Source: Heterohyrax brucei
Taxonomy: Eukaryota > Chordata > Mammalia > Hyracoidea > Procaviidae
DNA: 64,000 bases
Assembly: GCA_028571685.1 (NCBI GenBank)
Contig: CM053141.1
Coordinates: 137,854,833-137,918,832 of the forward strand
Direction: 5' to 3'
The notes below the pieces were generated by a model, which was given only the letters and a program-made list of their open reading frames with translations, made no database searches and was not told the DNA's origin. The translations under genes were made by a program, and so were the position numbers. How positions within the stretch are numbered: position 1 is the stretch's first letter; the number at the start of each line of letters is the position of its first letter. Below are positions 45,120-54,892 of the stretch, piece after piece.

Positions 45120-46520
45120 TATGGACTCTTCACAAGTCTGATACTAAAACTTAATAAATACAGCATAAAAGATAAGCTACTGACCAATCTTCCTGCAATT
45201 ATAGATGAATAACCTTAAATATTAGACTGAAAGATATTTATTAACAGAATATTATACCAAGGCCAAATAGGATTCTTATCAAAATTATCACAATATCTCA
45301 ATATTAGAAGACTAATACTGAAATGGAATTGTATATATGAAAACTCAAGAATATGCTCTTAAAAAACTATTAAAAATAAGAATATAGAACTGTTTGATTA
45401 CAAAATAAGTTGTGTAAAAAGTAGATTTTCTTTATAGAAAAAAATGTAAACTTTCAGAAAGAAAACAAAGTATAAATCAAACAAAAAATGGATAGGGACA
45501 ATATTGTTTTTCAGAAAAAAAAAGGTTTAACTTTTTCTAAAAGAAATCTTAATTACATGGAAAGGCCTGTTCTTTAGGAGGGATAACAAAGTCTCTCAAA
45601 ATTAGAAAAGATTCACCAAATACAGCCAAAATTTCTATCAGTTCTTTTCCCTTTTCTTCTGTCTTTTTTCTTTTTCTTTTTCTATTGTTGCAACTTGACA
45701 GAAAAATCATCCCAGAGTGTATTTGAAAGACTAAATGTTTACAACTGTCTGCGGGGGGAAAGAAATCTAGAAAATAAATTTAATGACAGAGGAATAGCTC
45801 TGCCAGTTATAAATGTACATTATAAAACTACAATAATTAAAACAACATGGTACTACACAAAGAAAGAAGTAAATTTAAAAATCTAGGAAAAACTCAGGAA
45901 GTGTATACCACTAAGTGAAAAAAGCCAGTCTACAAAAGCTGCCTGCTGTATGACTTTACCAATGTAACATTCTGGAAATGGCAAAAATTACGCGGACTAA
46001 AAGACTGATCAGTGGTTGCCAGAGGCTTGAGCATAGGGGGAAAGGGATGAATAGGTGTAGAACAGGGAGCATTTAGGGAAGTAAATCTATCCTGTATGTC
46101 CCTAGAGGCCAGATGAGAGAGGGTGGAGGCAGACAGGAGTTGGCTGAATGTCTACAAGGTGGAATGGAGGAGAGTGCTATCATGGGGGCAGGGGCAACAG
46201 TTGGAGTTGCATAGTAACTGAATTTTATATGCCAAATTGATTTGGACTGTAAACGATTACTGAAAACACAATAAAATAATTTTTTTTAAAAACTATTCTG
46301 TATGATACTAACTGTGGGTACTTGACATTGTGCATTTGTCAAAACTCATAGAACTGCACAAACTCAAAAAGTGAACTCTAACGTAAGATGTGGACTTTAG
46401 TTAAAGACAACGTGTTGGTATTCATCAGTTAGAAGGACTGCACCACAACAATGCAAGATATATACAGAGCCTCTGTACTTTCTGGGCAATTATTTTTTTT
46501 AACGCTCTAAAATATAAAGT
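45120..46520 (+). mobile_element. old L1M fragment with a nested L1 scrap
   Basis: The ORF2-like text is highly degraded (CTACTGACCAATCTTCCTGC, CCAAGGCCAAATAGGATTC). The 3' part is clear: AAAGCCAGTCTACAAAAGC, GATCAGTGGTTGCCAGAGG, GTCAAAACTCATAGAAC and GTGAACTCTAACGTAAG. A CT-rich tract lies at about 45640-45690. Removing the insert at 46099-46292 restores the L1M order. Confidence 0.7.
46099..46292 (+). mobile_element. short retroposed insert in L1M, probably an L1 3' end
   Basis: The insert ends in an A-rich tail (AACACAATAAAATAATTTTTT). It is flanked by CTATCCTGTATG (46087-46098) and CTATTCTGTATG (46293-46304), an 11/12 match that also duplicates an L1M phrase. Parts such as GTGCTATCATGGGGGCAGGGG and GGAGTTGCATAGTAAC resemble the end of the L1 3' untranslated region seen at 56580-56640. 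Confidence 0.65.
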
Positions 46521-46861
46521 ATATTTTTCTGAAAATCCAAATATAAATGTTAATTTACTACCTGATAAGAGAAATGTATATCCGTTAGAATAAAGGCTTA
46601 GATAAGACATAGTGTTGGGACTACTTGTTAGTTATCTGAAAGCAGGGGGTTGAGGGCGGATAGTAAGCCAGATATCTACCTCTCTACCCCAGGATAGATT
46701 GCAAACAAACCACACATCCGAAATCTAAAAAAGAAGAAAAAGTACCAAACAAATCCATAGATGGATTTTTTAAACATAATCTTGGAATAGAGAATGCTTT
46801 TCCAAACATGTTACAAGTCCAGAAGCTGTAAATAAAATGACAGACAAATTGAGTTACCTAA

Positions 46862-46992
46862 CCACCTGACAGTACAGTAGTTAAGAGTTCAGAACCAGAA
46901 GATCAGTAGTTTAAATCCACCAGTGGCTCCTTGAAAACTCCATGGGGCAGCTGCAGTGTGTCCTATAGGTTCTCTGTGAGTCAGAATCTAGA
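46862..46992 (+). mobile_element. AfroSINE-like element
   Basis: Plus copy: ACAGTAGTTAAGAGTTC, B-box AGATCAGTAGTTTAAATCC, TCCTTGAAAACTCCATGGGG and GTGAGTCAGAATC. The tail end is missing. Confidence 0.87.
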
Positions 46993-47185
46993 TTTATCTA
47001 TCATTTTAGTTATGGCTTCTGGAGTTGTAATATGTTTGGAAAGGCATCTCTAGTCCACGATTATATCAATGGCAATGGTTTTGTTTTCTCTTAACCATTT
47101 GGTAAAAAAAAAATTAAATTAAATTAACATAAAAATAAACATAAAACAGTATTGTATCTGCACAAGGTAAGTACTAGCATTCAAA

Positions 47186-47384
47186 TCCAAAAGCCAACCT
47201 GTTGCCATCAAGATGATCCCAACTCATGGTGACCCTATAAGATACGGTAGAACTGCCCTTACGGTTCCAAGGCTGTAAGTCTTGATGGAAGTCGACTACC
47301 ACATCTTCTACCGTGGAGCTGCTGGTGGATTTGAACCGATGCCCTTTTGGTTAGCACCCAAGCACTTTACCACTGTGGCACCAG
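47186..47384 (-). mobile_element. AfroSINE-like long form, first of a three-SINE cluster
   Basis: Reverse copy: TTGCCATCAAGATGATCCC, GGTAGAACTGCCCTTACGG, module GGCTGTAAGTCTTGATGG, CCTTTTGGTTAGCACCC, ending at CACTGTGGCACCA. Confidence 0.9.
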
Positions 47385-47387
47385 CCA

Positions 47388-47545
47388 CTGCCAAAAGCCA
47401 CTGCTGTCGAGTTGATTCCAACTCACAGAGATCCTATAGGTCAAGGTAGAACTGCCCCATAGAGTTTCCAAGGAGTGCTTGGTGGATTTGAACTGCTGAC
47501 CTTTTGGTTAGCAGTGAAGCACTCAACTAGTGGCACCAAGTGTTA
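47388..47545 (-). mobile_element. AfroSINE-like short form, second of the cluster
   Basis: Reverse copy: CACTGCTGTCGAGTTGATTCC, TAGAGTTTCCAAGGAGTGC, CTGACCTTTTGGTTAGCAG, ending AGTGGCACCA. It follows the first copy with no real spacer. Confidence 0.92.
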
Positions 47546-47562
47546 TTAATCATGATGGATGT

Positions 47563-47845
47563 GGCACTGGTGGTTCAACGGTAGAATTCTTGCCATCACA
47601 CAAGCAGGAGGCTCAGACTTAACTCCTCACCGAGGCACCTCACACACAGCCACCTGTCTGTCACCGGAGGCTTTCCTGTTGCTATGATACTGAACCAGTT
47701 TCAGTTGGGCTTCCAGACTAAGATGAACTAGGAAGACGGGACTGGTGATCTGTCTTTCAAAATCCATCAATTCAGTTCATGGAGGTGAAGGAAAAACAGG
47801 AAGCCTTTCATTCTGTTTTGCATGGGATCTCTGTAAACTGGGGAT
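47563..47845 (+). mobile_element. tRNA-Gly-headed SINE, fullest copy in the window
   Basis: The head GGCACTGGTGGTTCAACGG then TAGAATTCTTGCC closely follows the start of a tRNA-Gly gene, including the A-box. The body follows (CACACACAGCCACCTGTCTG, TTCCTGTTGCTATGATACTG, CTTCCAGACTAAGATGAAC, GACTGGTGATCTGTC), and the tail is RTE-like (CATTCTGTTTTGCATGGGATC). The anticodon arm is degraded, so this is a SINE and not a functional tRNA gene. Confidence 0.8.
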
Positions 47846-48239
47846 TGCCTCAGTGACATTATTACAAATCTATATTATTTATTTGAATGAAAAATACATT
47901 AACATGGGCCAAAAACCAAAAGGTATGATAAACACATAGAGCAAAAATTCCATCACTTAACCTTATACCCAGCCACTCAGTTCTGTTCTTCACTAGCATT
48001 ATTTCCTTCTAGATTCTTCCAGTTATCTTACTTATGCATAAACAAATTAAGTATATATTCTCCCTTTTTTATCCAAATGATGCATACTATGCATATGCAT
48101 AATGTTATGTCATTGACTCTAAAGTTAAAAACACAGCTTTGAGCTTTGTACATGTACATATAGAGCTTCCTATTCAATTTAATAGCTGCATTAAATTGCT
48201 TAGAATGAATTTACTATCATTCATTTTATTTGACCTCTG
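47846..48239. other. unassigned AT-rich sequence
   Basis: I see no gene or repeat that I can name. Confidence 0.4.
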
Positions 48240-48600
48240 TTAATGGACATTTAGATTGAGACCAGTCTTCTGCTATTATTATACTGTAATGAATAACCTT
48301 GGACATATGTTATTTGTACATGTCGGTAGGAAAATTCCTAGAAATGCAATTGCTGGGTGAAAGGGTATGTACATTTTAAATTTTGGTGAATATTGCAAAT
48401 GGTCCTCCACACATGGGTTGTGTCCATTTAGTGTTAACAGTAATGAATGAAGATGACATTTCCCCTGGCCAGGACAGTGTGTAATCAAACTCTAGGGTAT
48501 GTGTCAATCTGACAAGTGATATCTCTGTATAGTTTGATTTACATTTCTTTAATTATAAGTGAGTTTGAAAATTTTTATGTTTAAATCATTTTTACTCCCT
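48240..48600 (-). mobile_element. old L1M fragment
   Basis: Reverse-strand L1 text: TTCCTAGAAATGCAATTGCTG then GGTGAAAGGGTATG, and TGATTTACATTTCTTTAATTA near the end. Coding is destroyed. Confidence 0.65.
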
Positions 48601-49017
48601 TTTTTCTAAGAACCATTTTTATATCCTTTGTTTTTTATTGAGTTGTTTTTATCTTTCAAATAAGTGTGCATTTATTTTCCTTACACACTTTGATTATATG
48701 ATTATAAAAACAAAAACATGTGCGTATAAAAATAAAATGTTAGGAAATGAAAATAAATAACAATTTTCATTTCTCCTCATCAGCCTGACTAATCCTCCTT
48801 CTTATAGATAACTATTTCTAGGAGTTACTTACAAAGATTTATAAAAATTTTTAACATATTTTTACAAGAATATATGTGTGTATCTGTGTACATTCTTGTC
48901 CTTCAAGAAAATAGGATCAACTTATACACACTATTCTGTATTTCTTCTTTTCTTATTTGGGTATCTTCTCCCAATATACACAGTATATATACATAGAACT
49001 GTCAGCACAGGCAGACT
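48601..49017. other. unassigned AT-rich sequence
   Basis: Possibly more of the decayed L1M, but too diverged to assign. Confidence 0.35.
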
Positions 49018-49570
49018 ACCGGTAAAGTTTGCGAACTCATCCTAGAAAACGTGTTACCTCATTGCTGAATACCACTAAGGTCAGCTCCAAAGTACTGCCC
49101 TTGGGAGGCTATGCATCACTGCCAGTGCCTAGTCCACACTTCAAAGCAATTTTGGAACTCTCTCTCAGGAATGGCCATCAGAGTGGTTGTCCTATTACCC
49201 TTACTTTCCAAAATGTCATAAAAATGTCTTCTTTTCAATATCTCCTTTCTCTTCAGGCAAGTAAAAAAGGCATTGAGGGCCAGATTAGGTGAGTAGGGAG
49301 GGTGTTCCAATCCAGTTATTTGTCTACTGGCTAAAAACTCCCTCACAGACAACTATACAATTAAGTTCACCAACTTGCCACCATGCCATTGTGTGCAATG
49401 GCCATTCCAGAAAGAGTTTCAAAATTGCTTTGAAGGGTAGACAGGCACTGGTCTAGTCTACCAGTGTGTTACTTCCCTGGGGGAGTACTTCAAAGGTGGC
49501 CGTTGTGATATTCAGGTATGAGGGATATAGCACTTACAACAATTAAGTTCACAGACTTAATTGTTGGACC
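49018..49570. mobile_element. mariner-derived fold-back element, copy 2
   Basis: It has the same plan as copy 1 at 11283. The left arm (AAAGTTTGCGAACTCATCC, TTGCTGAATACCACTAAGG, CTTGGGAGGCTATG) mirrors the right arm (49390-49560, ending CAATTAAGTTCACAGAC). The transposase 3' end is present in both arms in opposite directions, and the same central TATACAATTAAGTTCACC motif lies at about 49355. The shared junction shows both copies derive from one rearranged master. Confidence 0.78.
49116..49352 (-). pseudogene. mariner transposase C-terminal fragment
   Basis: The 78-codon minus frame contains EHPPYSPNLALNAFF, IPEREFQNCFEVWTRHW and KRKEILKRRHFYDI, the C-terminal end of a mariner DDE transposase. 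In the signature YSPDLAPxDxxLF the first aspartate is now N and the catalytic third D of the D,D34D triad is now A. The first two catalytic residues are absent from the fragment. It is inactive. Confidence 0.88.
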
Positions 49571-49733
49571 TCATACGTAGAACCACCTTATTATTTTTAA
49601 TAATTGCATATATTTCAGTGGTCTCTTAAATGAATTCATTCACCTCAAGGGGCCTACAGATGTTTCAGTAGGATATGGGAAGAAAATATTAGATATTTAA
49701 CTCAATTTTTTAATCTCATAAAATTTTAAAGTA

Positions 49734-49902
49734 ACAACAAACAAATCAAATCCAGTGCCCTAGAGTTGATGCTGACTCATGTGACCCTGTAGGTCAGAGT
49801 ACAATTGCTCCACAGAGTTTCCAAGGAGGGTCTAGGGGATTTAAACTGACAACCTTTTGTTTAGCAGATGTAACACTTAACCACTACACCACTGGGGTTT
49901 CC
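49734..49902 (-). mobile_element. AfroSINE-like element with perfect target duplication
   Basis: Complete reverse copy from ACAACAAACAAATC to CACCACTGGGGTTTCC. A perfect 14-bp duplication, AAAATTTTAAAGTA, flanks it at 49720-49733 and 49903-49916. Confidence 0.95.
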
Positions 49903-50089
49903 AAAATTTTAAAGTAGGTTTTATAAAATATACAATACATTAGTCAAGAATACATGCATGTAACTGAAATATATAACAGGTGTTGGCACTGTGTCTTGAA
50001 TTTTTTGTTTTTAACTGAGAGCATACGCTATGGAAAAATGCTTGTAGACAATTGCCAGAATTCATTTAACCAGCCATTTGTTATTAGAC

Positions 50090-50222
50090 AGAGTCCTGGT
50101 GGTGTACTGGTTAAGAGCGTCACTGCCAACCAAAAGGTAAATAGTTCAAATAAACCAGCTGCTCCTTGGAAACTTTATGGGGCAGTTCTACTCTGTGAGT
50201 TGGAATTGACAGAAGCAGATTT
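50090..50222 (+). mobile_element. AfroSINE-like element
   Basis: Plus copy: AGTCCTGGTGGTGTACTGG, TTAAGAGCGTCACTGCC, a diverged B-box (AAATAGTTCAAATAAACC), TCCTTGGAAACTTTATGGGG and GAGTTGGAATTGACAG. Confidence 0.9.
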
Positions 50223-50239
50223 AGTGTAGATGATTTTAG

Positions 50240-50770
50240 TAATAGATACAGCTTTCTGCAGTGATTTTAGAATATGCCCACAAATTCTTGGCACTCACCT
50301 TTTCAAAAGGTAGAAAGAACCTAATTTTGCTCTTACTGAGTGTGGCATTCGATCTTCCTGACTTAGCATTTGCTTCTAAGGAAGCCTGCATGAGACCAAG
50401 TCATAAAGGAAATCACGGCTTTTATCTTGCTCTCTAGGATCACTGGGTGGAGGGATCTAGTTGCGATATTGCAACAGCCTTCTGAGGAGGAACAGACCCT
50501 CCTATCAAAAGCCAGTGCTCATTTTCCTGCCATGTGAGGGAGTTACCTTGGATGGGCATTCTTTACTTCCAGTGAAGCCTTTGGATAACTACAGCCCAGT
50601 TGGTACCTTGACTTCATCCTCATGAAAGATCTTTAGTCTGAACTCTGCTGTTAATGTTTCTCCACATTTCTAACACACAGAAGTCATATGAGATAACAAA
50701 TGTTTTACTATTGTGTTAAGCAGGTAAGTTTGGACAAATTTTGTTATACAGCAATAGATACAGTGCTTGA
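50240..50770 (+). mobile_element. MLT1-like solo LTR (ancient ERVL-MaLR)
   Basis: The classic MLT1 order is present: TTTATCTTGCTCTCTAGGATC, GCCAGTGCTCATTTTCCTGCC, ATGTGAGGGAGTTACCTTGG, GATAACTACAGCCCAGTTGG, AGATAACAAATGTTTTACTATTG and the end ATACAGCAATAGATAC. It is more diverged than the MaLR-like LTRs at 37819, 51920 and 61665. No internal sequence is seen. Confidence 0.72.
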
Positions 50771-50867
50771 TTTTATTGTTACAGATACTGATGCAAAGAA
50801 ATTTGTGCAGGGTGGTGAAACCATCAATTTCTCATATATATTTGCTTTCTTGTATGAGTATATTCAG

Positions 50868-51025
50868 AAATCCTGGTGGCGTGGCAGTTGAGAGCTACTG
50901 CTGATAACTAAAAGGCTGGCAATTTAAATCTACCAGGTGTTCCTTGGAAACTCTACTGGACAGTTCTCTCTCCTTCAGGATTGCCATGAGTCAAAATTGA
51001 TTCACTGGCAACAGGTTTTTATTAT
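50868..51025 (+). mobile_element. AfroSINE-like element
   Basis: Plus copy: AAATCCTGGTGGCGTGGCAG, GCTGGCAATTTAAATCTACC, TCCTTGGAAACTCTACTGG and tail CAAAATTGATTCACTGGC followed by poly-T. Confidence 0.9.
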
Positions 51026-51029
51026 TTAT

Positions 51030-51251
51030 TTTTCTTTATGAATATATTTGTGCTTTAAATCATGGGATATAGAATTATTGGGTAAGGATCTGTATCTTAA
51101 GCATTTTGATGTATACTTACATAGTGCCTTTCAAAAAGTAAATAAATCTATACCTCCTTTCATCCACAATCTTACCAACACTTCATGTTAAGTATCTTTA
51201 ATGTTTGCCAAGTTGGTAGATGGTTGCTTTAATTTGCGTCTTTTTAATTGG
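51030..51251 (-). mobile_element. old L1M fragment
   Basis: Reverse-strand text TAGAATTATTGGGTAAGGATC, CTTTCATCCACAATCTTACC and GGTTGCTTTAATTTGCGTC follows the usual L1M ORF2 3' order. It is interrupted by the SINE that follows. Confidence 0.6.
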
Positions 51252-51412
51252 AAGGAAACCCTGGTGGCATAGCGGGTTAAGTGCTACCTCTCTAACCAAA
51301 AGGTCAGCAGTTCAAATCCTCCAGCCACTCCTTGGAAACTCTATGGGGCAGTTCTACTCTGATCTCTAGGATTACTATGAGTAGGACCTGACTTGACAGC
51401 AGGGGGCTTAAG
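51252..51412 (+). mobile_element. AfroSINE-like element
   Basis: Plus copy: GGAAACCCTGGTGGCATAGC, B-box GGTCAGCAGTTCAAATCC, TCCTTGGAAACTCTATGGGG and tail GACCTGACTTGACAGCAGG. Confidence 0.93.
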
Positions 51413-51499
51413 TTTAATATTTATGTATATGATCATTTAGTAAATTATAATTTATTTGTCTTTCTGGTTCCTGACCCTTTTTTAAAAAAACTGGTTATG

Positions 51500-53364
51500 G
51501 GAGGCTGTGGAGAAAGTGGAACTCTCCTACACGGTTGGTGGGGTTGCAAAATGGTCCAGCCTCTTTGGAAAGCAATCTGGTGCTTCCTTAAAAAAATGGA
51601 TATAGATATACCATTTGACCCAGTAATTCCACTACTTGGAATATCTCCTACAGAATCAAGGCCTTTCACACCAACGGACACATGCACAAGAATGTTTATC
51701 ACAGCACAGTCCATGATAGCAAAAACATGGAATCAACCCAGATGCCCAATAACAGAGGAATGGATAGGTAAACTATGCTATATATACTCAATGGTGCACT
51801 ATGCAATGATAAAGAGTAATGATGATTCCAGGAAACATCTCACAACCTGGTTTCAACCAGAAGACATCATGTTGAGTGAAAGTAGTCAGCGACAAAAGGA
51901 CAAATGTTGTATGAGACCCTGTCCTAGTCACCTGGTATTGCTCTAACAGAAAATACCACGATTGGAAGGTTTCATGAAGAGAAGCTTTCATTGTCACAGT
52001 CCGGTAAGCCACAAATCCATTAACAAGATACAAGTCCATTCAGAATAAGAAATCATCACAGTCCAGTAGGCTGAGTCCACAACCAGTGAGAACATTTCGG
52101 CACAGGAACCTCGGATCCAAAGGACGTGCTCTGCTTTCGGTGGTATGAGGTTCCCAACTTCCTCAGTTCACGTCTCTCCCTTATATTTCACAAGCTTGAC
52201 CTGCCTCACTAACACAACTGCAAACCATTCTCCATCATCAATATCACAGAGGCAGGATTCACAACACATGGGAGGAAGGGCACCATATTGGAACTCCAAA
52301 TCTAGTCAAATCAACACATACAATTCAATCCATTACAGACCCCTACGATAAGATCTCAAAAACAGACTTATGTATACAAGAAAAGACTCTTTGATGACTG
52401 CAAGCGAGGGGAGGGAGGGAGAGGGGAAGGTTTAGATTAGATAGTTGCTAGGTATCTGCTTGGGTGAAATCGGTGATAGCACACATTAGAAACAAGAACA
52501 GTATTAAGTGAACTTCAGCATAACTTGAATACTCCTTCCATCTTAACCCAATATTGCAAGGACAGAATAGCTGGGACAGGGAGCAGGAGACCATGCTCTC
52601 AGTTGAAATCGAGGCCAAATCGAGCTTAATTGGCACAACTAGTGTTTTGTTAAGAGGGGGTCTCTTCATCCCACATTGGTGAGTGATGTCTGGGGTCTTA
52701 AAAGCTGCCAAGCTGCCATCCGAGAACACAGCAAATGGTCCCAACTCAGCAGGAACGGATGGTCACTGAGGACCAAAATGGCATGGGGTAAAGACAACCT
52801 AGAAGATAGAGAGACCTACATGAGTGGGTGCCTACACAGACTTGGGACCAGAAGAATCAGATGGTGCCTGGCCCCTACCAGTGATAGCCACAATGGAGCT
52901 CACTAGGTTGAGTCTCACTGGCAACACAAGAGTAAAAACGGGTACACCCTGAGATCTCCACTAAAAGACGGCAATTGATGGTCCAGAGGCTTCGGGGTTT
53001 TCCCTGGGAATATGGCCCCTGGCCCTGATTCTGCCCTTGCCCATAAATCACAACGAAGTTCCACTCTTCAGACACGAATGGATTGGACTTGGTGATGCAG
53101 TGTGACCATATATTGGATGCACTTTATGGTTCTATGCATCTATAGGATATCATCCTGCTGACCTCTGGCTGGAGGAAGGAGAGAGGGTAGAGAAGACGGG
53201 AAAGAAGTCTGTTGGGAGGATGACACATATATGGAGCAGAGAGGAATAGTGTGCAGTCACCGGGCAGGGAGAGCAGTGGAAGCTGCATATAGCTGGGCAA
53301 GTAAATTTATATGGAAATGTAAATTTTCACTCAGTCATAATAAAAAAAAAATTTTAATAAAAAT
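51500..53364 (+). mobile_element. 5'-truncated L1, split by a MaLR-like LTR
   Basis: It begins inside ORF2 (GAGGCTGTGGAGAAAGTGG; open from 51497 with the cysteine motif CGESGTLLHGWWGC). It continues after the LTR at 52338 with the end of ORF2 and the full long 3' untranslated region, and ends in poly-A near 53341-53364. The target duplication AAACTGGTTATG is perfect (51488-51499 and 53365-53376). Compared with the copy at 54893, the motif histidine is kept but the following cysteine is glycine. Confidence 0.93.
51920..52337 (-). mobile_element. solo LTR, ERVL-MaLR-like, inside an L1
   Basis: The plus strand reads TGTCCTAGTCACCTGGTATTG ... TCGGCACAGGAACCTCGGATC ... CAATTCAATCCATTACA. It starts TG, ends CA and is flanked by a perfect 5-bp duplication, GACCC (51915-51919 and 52338-52342). 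It belongs to the same family as 19357, 37819 and 61665. It interrupts the L1 and is therefore younger than it. Confidence 0.92.
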
Positions 53365-53376
53365 AAACTGGTTATG

Positions 53377-54881
53377 AGAGTTCTTTGTATAGTCATAAAA
53401 TTTGTTTTCACTTTTTGGGCTGCAAATGCTTTTATCATGTTTCTTTGTTTTGACTAAACCAAATGTGGATGAATTTGTGTGTGTTTATGTATATCAATTT
53501 ACTGAATCCACATAGTACAGGTCAGGACATAGAGGCCTAGGAGGTTAAGAGCACTTGAAATACCTGACCTCACTCAGGGTGAAAGGAGGCATCATCCCAT
53601 GCAATTAGAGCCAGGTCTCACACTGTCTCATAACTAGACAATAAGGACAGTAACATTTTTTTAGGAGACACAGTTGTGATTACTCACTCTTCACCACAGT
53701 CGGTGATTACCAGTACCGAGTGGAATGATTTTATTAGTAACATTCTCTTGAAAGTCTTCATAAAGGATATTCAAATGGAGTTACCACAAACACACCACCA
53801 TCAAATGCTGATTCTAGTTCAGCTCTAAGATGAATCTTAACTTCTCTGAAGCTTTATTTCCATATATATATGATACACTTGGAAATAGCCAAATTTCCTT
53901 TCTAAATCCAAACCAATAAGTGACCCAAGTTGCATGACAGCACAAATCCTCAAGCATTCTGAGGTCACCCTTTGTTTTAAAACCAACTAAAATGATTTGT
54001 GTGGTTACCTCAAGCCATAACAGGGTCTATCTAACCTGCTCACCTTTCCCATCCCAAGGCTACTCTCTTAAAGCGCTCATGGCAAAAGGGGCTATTTCAC
54101 CTCTATCTCAAGTCAGGCCACACCAAAGCCCACTTCTCTGTCCTTGTTGTATACCTAAGCATGCTCACATTTCTGCCCCTCACTGCTGGCCTCTGTCTAG
54201 AGCTGGGAGCTGACATCATCTGTTTCAAGCCCAACCAAAGCACCATTAACAAAGTAACAAACACGAGCAGGAACTATGCAGAGACTATAAAACAAGGCAG
54301 AAACAACTACAAATCAAGAAAGAGAAAATGCCTGTCTATGTGGTACTTGAGTCTTTCTAAATTCCACTAGAGGACAGCAGGGTAGAAACTGCCTATTCCC
54401 TCCTTCCTACGACCACTGTGTTTATGAAACATTACAAAATTGATAGTTACAAGAAGAAGAGTTCATCAAAGGAGTTTGGTTTCAGTCTGAGTGGGTCTTT
54501 TTCTGTCCAAATAGTTGAGTGTCCAAGGAGGTAACTATCTGAGAAGGTTCATGAACTTTATTTAATCGCCTAATCCTTCAAGGTCATACACTCAATGGAG
54601 AAGGAGAACACATCTTCAGTGTTGCCCCTAATTAAAACATCATCTCTTATAATAGTTGAAGGCAAAATCTTTCAGTGACTTAAACTCCATCTATCAACAG
54701 TGTGGCTGGAAGAAGACAGTGAAAAGATCTATATTCCTTTGCAAGAAGATGGAGTTTGCTGATAGTGATTTTTTTTGGTATAGATTTAGAAATAAATGCA
54801 TTGGCCAAATTGTTTGCAAAATATTACAGGGCATATGGATGTCTTTTCCACAGTTGAAACTATGACAAGTTTTGCATTAAC
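53377..54881. other. mostly unassigned sequence, possible MIR at 53500-53640
   Basis: AGGACATAGAGGCCTAGGAGG ... CCAGGTCTCACACTGTC at 53525-53625 resembles a plus-strand MIR core. The remainder has no nameable feature; the 73- and 69-codon frames at 53992-54370 have no recognisable domain. Confidence 0.45.
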
Positions 54882-54892
54882 AATGGTAAGAA

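Noticed and set aside
45640..45690. CT-rich tract as a regulatory polypyrimidine element
   Set aside because: It is a short low-complexity run inside a decayed L1M with no adjoining acceptor or exon.
46099..46292. New independent retroposon family
   Set aside because: Its end resembles the terminal part of the L1 3' UTR found elsewhere in the window, so a truncated L1 is the simpler reading.
47563..47640. tRNA-Gly gene
   Set aside because: The acceptor and A-box side match, but the anticodon and T arms are degraded and the sequence continues into a SINE body.
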